From contig NZ_CP016773.1 in the NCBI RefSeq assembly GCF_002288065.1, positions 1 to 64,000 on the forward strand: a stretch of 64,000 bases of DNA, given 5' to 3'. This DNA comes from Candidatus Planktophila sulfonica (GTDB lineage: Bacteria > Actinomycetota > Actinomycetes > Nanopelagicales > Nanopelagicaceae). The notes under the pieces were generated by a model, which worked only from the letters and a program-made list of their open reading frames with translations, had not been told where the DNA came from and did no database searches. The position numbers and the translations under genes are program-made. Below, piece by piece: positions 61,363 to 64,000 of the stretch (the stretch's first letter is position 1; each line of letters starts with the position of its first letter).

Positions 61363-63168
61363 ATGAGGCGAATGGTTGCTCGAGCATTAATCACTTGCCT
61401 GGCTGGAGTTTTAACTGCTTTTCCTGCACAAGCTGCCGTGAAGGCAGGAGCGGTCTGCTCTAAAGCTGGCACAACCGCAACTTTGGGTGGGTATAAATAC
61501 ACATGTGCAAAGACCGGCAAGAAACTCATTTGGAAAAAGGGTTCAAAAGTCACGGTACCGAAACCTTCACCTAGCCCAAGTCCTGTTAACTTGCCATCAA
61601 GTACTCCGTCTCCAATTCTCTCTCCGGCACCAACAGTTTCAATAAGTGCTCTTCCGAGCCCGATTGCAAGCGTAAGCATTGCTCCTCCCTTTGCAGATCC
61701 AACCCCTACACAACTGATACCCAAACTTATTTTGGTAGCATCTACTTTTAATAGCTACACATTCACGATCAGTAACTACAGCTCACAATTCTCTTGGAGA
61801 GTCTCCACAACTGCTGGCTATCATTCGATTTCAAATTTAGGGAAAGTGGTCATTTCGGGTCTAAAACCTGGAGAGATATCTGCAGCGACAGTTATTGCAT
61901 CAAGGCCACAGTACAAAGATGGGTCAGCGACTATTTATGGTGAGGCAACACTCCTAAGTGAAGGTTTCTTACCCAAGTTAAAACTTGAAAACGAACAGTC
62001 CAATGAATTCTATGTAAGAGTTGAAAACTATGACGCAAGCTTTATCTGGACACCCGAGGTAACCAGAGGCTTCGTCACGCAGCCAATGCCAGGGCTCTTC
62101 CGCGTCTATGGGTTCTCATGGTCAGAAGGATCCATATTCTTAAAAGTTACCTCAACCAAGCTAGGTTTTAAGCCAGGTTTTAGTACATTCATAAAAACAC
62201 CACCCGCACCATCACCAAGCCCATCACCAAGCCCATCACCAAGCCCATCACCGGCATATTTCGTCTCTATAATCGCGGTTGATAAAGCTGCAATCACAAC
62301 AGGACAATCTGTAACCGTAAATTTCAGTCTTACAACAACTAGTATCTCTAGGTTTGATCAACCGCTCACAGTGCTTTTTGGCATTGAATATGATGAGTAT
62401 TTTCCTGGCACTCCAGCGAGATTAGTCTCTGGCAATATCTCAAGTGGAAGCTATACGGCTACCGTCAGCCTTCCAAAGCTTGCCCCCGGTGGTATCTATC
62501 CAGTCTATATTTTTAGCCAAGGCTTTATAAGCGTCAAGGGACCATCGGTGAACTTCACACCAAGCCCAACACCAAGCCCAACACCAAGCCCAACACCAAG
62601 CCCAACACCAAGCCCAACACCAAGCCCAACACCAAGCCCAACACCAAGCCCAACACCAAGCCCAACACCAAGCCCAACACCAACAGTTTCGACACCGCCA
62701 GTTGCTCCGATAACTGTCGTTGACTATGCAAAACCAGTCATACGAGAGAACTCAGGCTATTTCACTCCATACTCAGACGGCGTGATCAATCCACAAAATC
62801 CAAGCATAGTTAAATACATAACCTGGCCAGGTTTCCAAATAACCGCATCAGCTCAATCGGATGATGGACTTTCCGCTATGTACCTTCGTATGTTTTATCC
62901 AGATTCCACATCGAATTTGGTCCCCATAACTGTTGATATGAGCTCAACTTTGCCTTGTGGTCCTTGGCCTGCCTCGGAATCCTCAAAAAAAGGTTGTGGA
63001 AATTTCTTCAACTACGGTCAAGCCACTCGAACAATTAGCATTGACGCAGGAGTCCTAAAGGCGCTCCCTAATGGTAAATATAGGTTTCAAGCTCAAGTTA
63101 GAGGATGGGTTTCGAATAAGTATTCAGAATGGACAGACATCGCAGTCCTTACAATTCAAAATAACTAA
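61363..63168 (+). CDS. Secreted proline-rich repeat protein
   Basis: A 601-residue exported protein. It has a signal peptide ([18 protein letters not shown]), then a small two-Cys module (residues 26-66, [33 protein letters not shown]), a Pro/Ser linker, beta-rich domains, a PSPS spacer near 283-297 and a long TPSP repeat near 399-440, then a C-terminal beta domain with two Cys. The repeats look like stiff spacers separating folded parts. I do not recognise the C-terminal domain. It may be a cell-wall or surface-associated protein. Confidence 0.72.
   Translation: MRRMVARALITCLAGVLTAFPAQAAVKAGAVCSKAGTTATLGGYKYTCAKTGKKLIWKKGSKVTVPKPSPSPSPVNLPSSTPSPILSPAPTVSISALPSPIASVSIAPPFADPTPTQLIPKLILVASTFNSYTFTISNYSSQFSWRVSTTAGYHSISNLGKVVISGLKPGEISAATVIASRPQYKDGSATIYGEATLLSEGFLPKLKLENEQSNEFYVRVENYDASFIWTPEVTRGFVTQPMPGLFRVYGFSWSEGSIFLKVTSTKLGFKPGFSTFIKTPPAPSPSPSPSPSPSPSPAYFVSIIAVDKAAITTGQSVTVNFSLTTTSISRFDQPLTVLFGIEYDEYFPGTPARLVSGNISSGSYTATVSLPKLAPGGIYPVYIFSQGFISVKGPSVNFTPSPTPSPTPSPTPSPTPSPTPSPTPSPTPSPTPSPTPSPTPTVSTPPVAPITVVDYAKPVIRENSGYFTPYSDGVINPQNPSIVKYITWPGFQITASAQSDDGLSAMYLRMFYPDSTSNLVPITVDMSSTLPCGPWPASESSKKGCGNFFNYGQATRTISIDAGVLKALPNGKYRFQAQVRGWVSNKYSEWTDIAVLTIQNN
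62209..62252 (+). repeat. 12-bp tandem repeat, 3.7 copies
   Basis: The unit CCATCACCAAGC occurs three full times (62209-62244) plus eight bases. It encodes Pro-Ser repeats in the secreted protein. Confidence 0.9.
62557..62676 (+). repeat. 12-bp tandem repeat, 10 perfect copies
   Basis: The unit ACACCAAGCCCA is repeated ten times without a change, followed by a partial copy (ACACCAACAG). It encodes TPSP repeats in the secreted protein. Its length may vary between strains by slippage, always in frame. Confidence 0.95.
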
Positions 63169-63187
63169 TGATTTTATCCGTTTTTCC

Positions 63188-64000
63188 TTAGAAATCCCTA
63201 GAGATTGAACACTTGATTATTGATTCAAGATTATGCACAGGCGCCCAACCAATAGCATTCCTAATCTTTGAAATATCAGGCACGCGGCGTTGCATATCCT
63301 CAAAGCCTTCAGGGTAGGCGTCTGCATAGGGAACGTACTTAATCTCCGACTTAGATTCGGTGAGATTGATTATCTTCTCTGCTAGCTGCTTGATGGTCGT
63401 TTCACCTGTACCACCGACGTTGAAGTAATCGCCAATGGTGGCTTCTGTGTCGACTAGGGTCAAAACAGCTCTTACTGCGTCCTCAACGTGGCAGAAGACG
63501 CGAGACTGACTACCGTCGTCATAGATGACAATGTCTTCATTTTTGAGGGCGGCTTGAATAAAACGGGGAACAACCATGCCGTATTGACCGGTTTGCCGTG
63601 GGCCGACGGTATTAAAGAAGCGAACTGTGGTGACTCTGAGGCCATGGGTCTTGTGAAGTGTATGTGCCACAGCTTCCTCAAGCGCTTTTGCGTCAGAGTA
63701 TGTCCAGCGAATCTTCTGCGGCGCGCCAACGACACGATCTGATTCCTCGTGAAGTGGTTGGTTGGGATTCTTGCCGTAGATCTCTGAGGTAGATGCGATG
63801 AGAAGGCGCTTGTTATGTTTTGTGGCTGCGTTGAGAACTACTTCAGAACCAGAGAAGTTGCGGTCAATGGATTCAATGGTGTGTTCCATGATGTTCTTAA
63901 CGCCTAGGGCTGCGGCCATGTGAAAGACAAGGTCTGATTCAGCGACTAGTTTGTCGACGAGTTCTTTATCGCGGATGTCGCCCTCGTGAACGATGATCTT
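63188..64000 (-). CDS. NAD-dependent sugar-nucleotide epimerase/decarboxylase, 5' end outside window
   Basis: The open frame runs off the window edge on the minus strand; the upstream codons read KIIVHEGDIRDKELVDKLV before HMAAALGVKNI, so ATG 63919 is internal. The visible 270 residues have IASTSEIYGKN, a YSDAKALEEA catalytic YxxxK, VRFFNTVGPRQTGQYGMVVPRFIQAAL, YDDGSQSRVFCHVEDAV and VGGTGETTIKQLAEKI. This fits UDP-glucuronate decarboxylase or UDP-glucose 4-epimerase families. It converges with the secreted-protein gene. Confidence 0.82.
   Translation of the reverse strand, partial: KIIVHEGDIRDKELVDKLVAESDLVFHMAAALGVKNIMEHTIESIDRNFSGSEVVLNAATKHNKRLLIASTSEIYGKNPNQPLHEESDRVVGAPQKIRWTYSDAKALEEAVAHTLHKTHGLRVTTVRFFNTVGPRQTGQYGMVVPRFIQAALKNEDIVIYDDGSQSRVFCHVEDAVRAVLTLVDTEATIGDYFNVGGTGETTIKQLAEKIINLTESKSEIKYVPYADAYPEGFEDMQRRVPDISKIRNAIGWAPVHNLESIIKCSISRDF

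Noticed and set aside
62557-62690. CRISPR-like short repeat array
   Set aside because: The 12-bp units are directly adjacent with no spacers, are in frame and encode a TPSP protein repeat. No cas genes are present.

Overview
The window looks like the replication-origin end of a streamlined actinobacterial chromosome. The evidence is the order oriC-dnaA-dnaN-recF-dciA, a dnaK-grpE-dnaJ-hspR operon with HAIR operators, a thymidylate kinase fused to an MFS transporter, a DNA topoisomerase I with a lysine/alanine-rich tail, a K+-independent H+-pyrophosphatase, very short intergenic gaps and many ATGA overlaps. A freshwater planktonic actinobacterium (Nanopelagicales, acI-type) is my best guess. 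That is an inference from gene content and style; no marker gene was compared. No rRNA, tRNA, CRISPR array, transposase or integrase was recognised.

Layout. 1-4.5 kb: DnaA boxes, dnaA, oriC, dnaN, recF, dciA. 4.5-8.4 kb: an 83-nt nested inverted repeat, then the HspR-controlled chaperone operon. 8.4-12.2 kb: an exported DUF1501/DUF1800 pair, pyrE and a DedA membrane protein. 12.2-19.5 kb: a sugar-use locus with a GH32 fructosidase, a LacI-type regulator, a sugar ABC importer (binding protein plus two permeases, no ATPase) and a GH1 beta-glucosidase. 19.6-25.7 kb: hppA, topA, galE. 25.7-32.3 kb: an A+T-richer surface-glycan island, neuA-neuB-neuC followed by an N-acetyl-sugar amidotransferase with HisF-like and HisH-like partners and a pyruvyltransferase. 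32.4-37.3 kb: housekeeping genes (MFS-tmk fusion, holB, a VOC protein), with a GDP-mannose 4,6-dehydratase-like gene wedged between tmk and holB without a spare base. 37.4-54.8 kb: a second glycan island with glycosyltransferases, methyltransferases, dTDP-sugar genes (rmlA, rmlB, rmlC, a 3,4-ketoisomerase, an aminotransferase) and an ABC exporter. 54.9-58.4 kb: an ECF sigma factor fused to a membrane anchor and an outside domain, then an S-layer-like protein with a leader made almost entirely of hairpins. 58.4-64 kb: an O-antigen ligase/polymerase-like protein, a nucleotide-sugar dehydrogenase, a secreted proline-rich repeat protein and a partial epimerase.

How it may work together. The glycan islands would make activated sugars (a nonulosonic acid, possibly acetamidino-modified; a dTDP-amino-deoxyhexose; GDP-6-deoxyhexose; a UDP-uronic acid), assemble and export them, and decorate the cell surface or the S-layer-like protein. 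The membrane-tethered sigma factor beside that protein is a candidate envelope sensor. Many genes that begin transcription units show a TANNNT hexamer exactly six bases before the start codon, the signature of leaderless mRNAs. Two divergent gene pairs appear to share overlapping -10 boxes.
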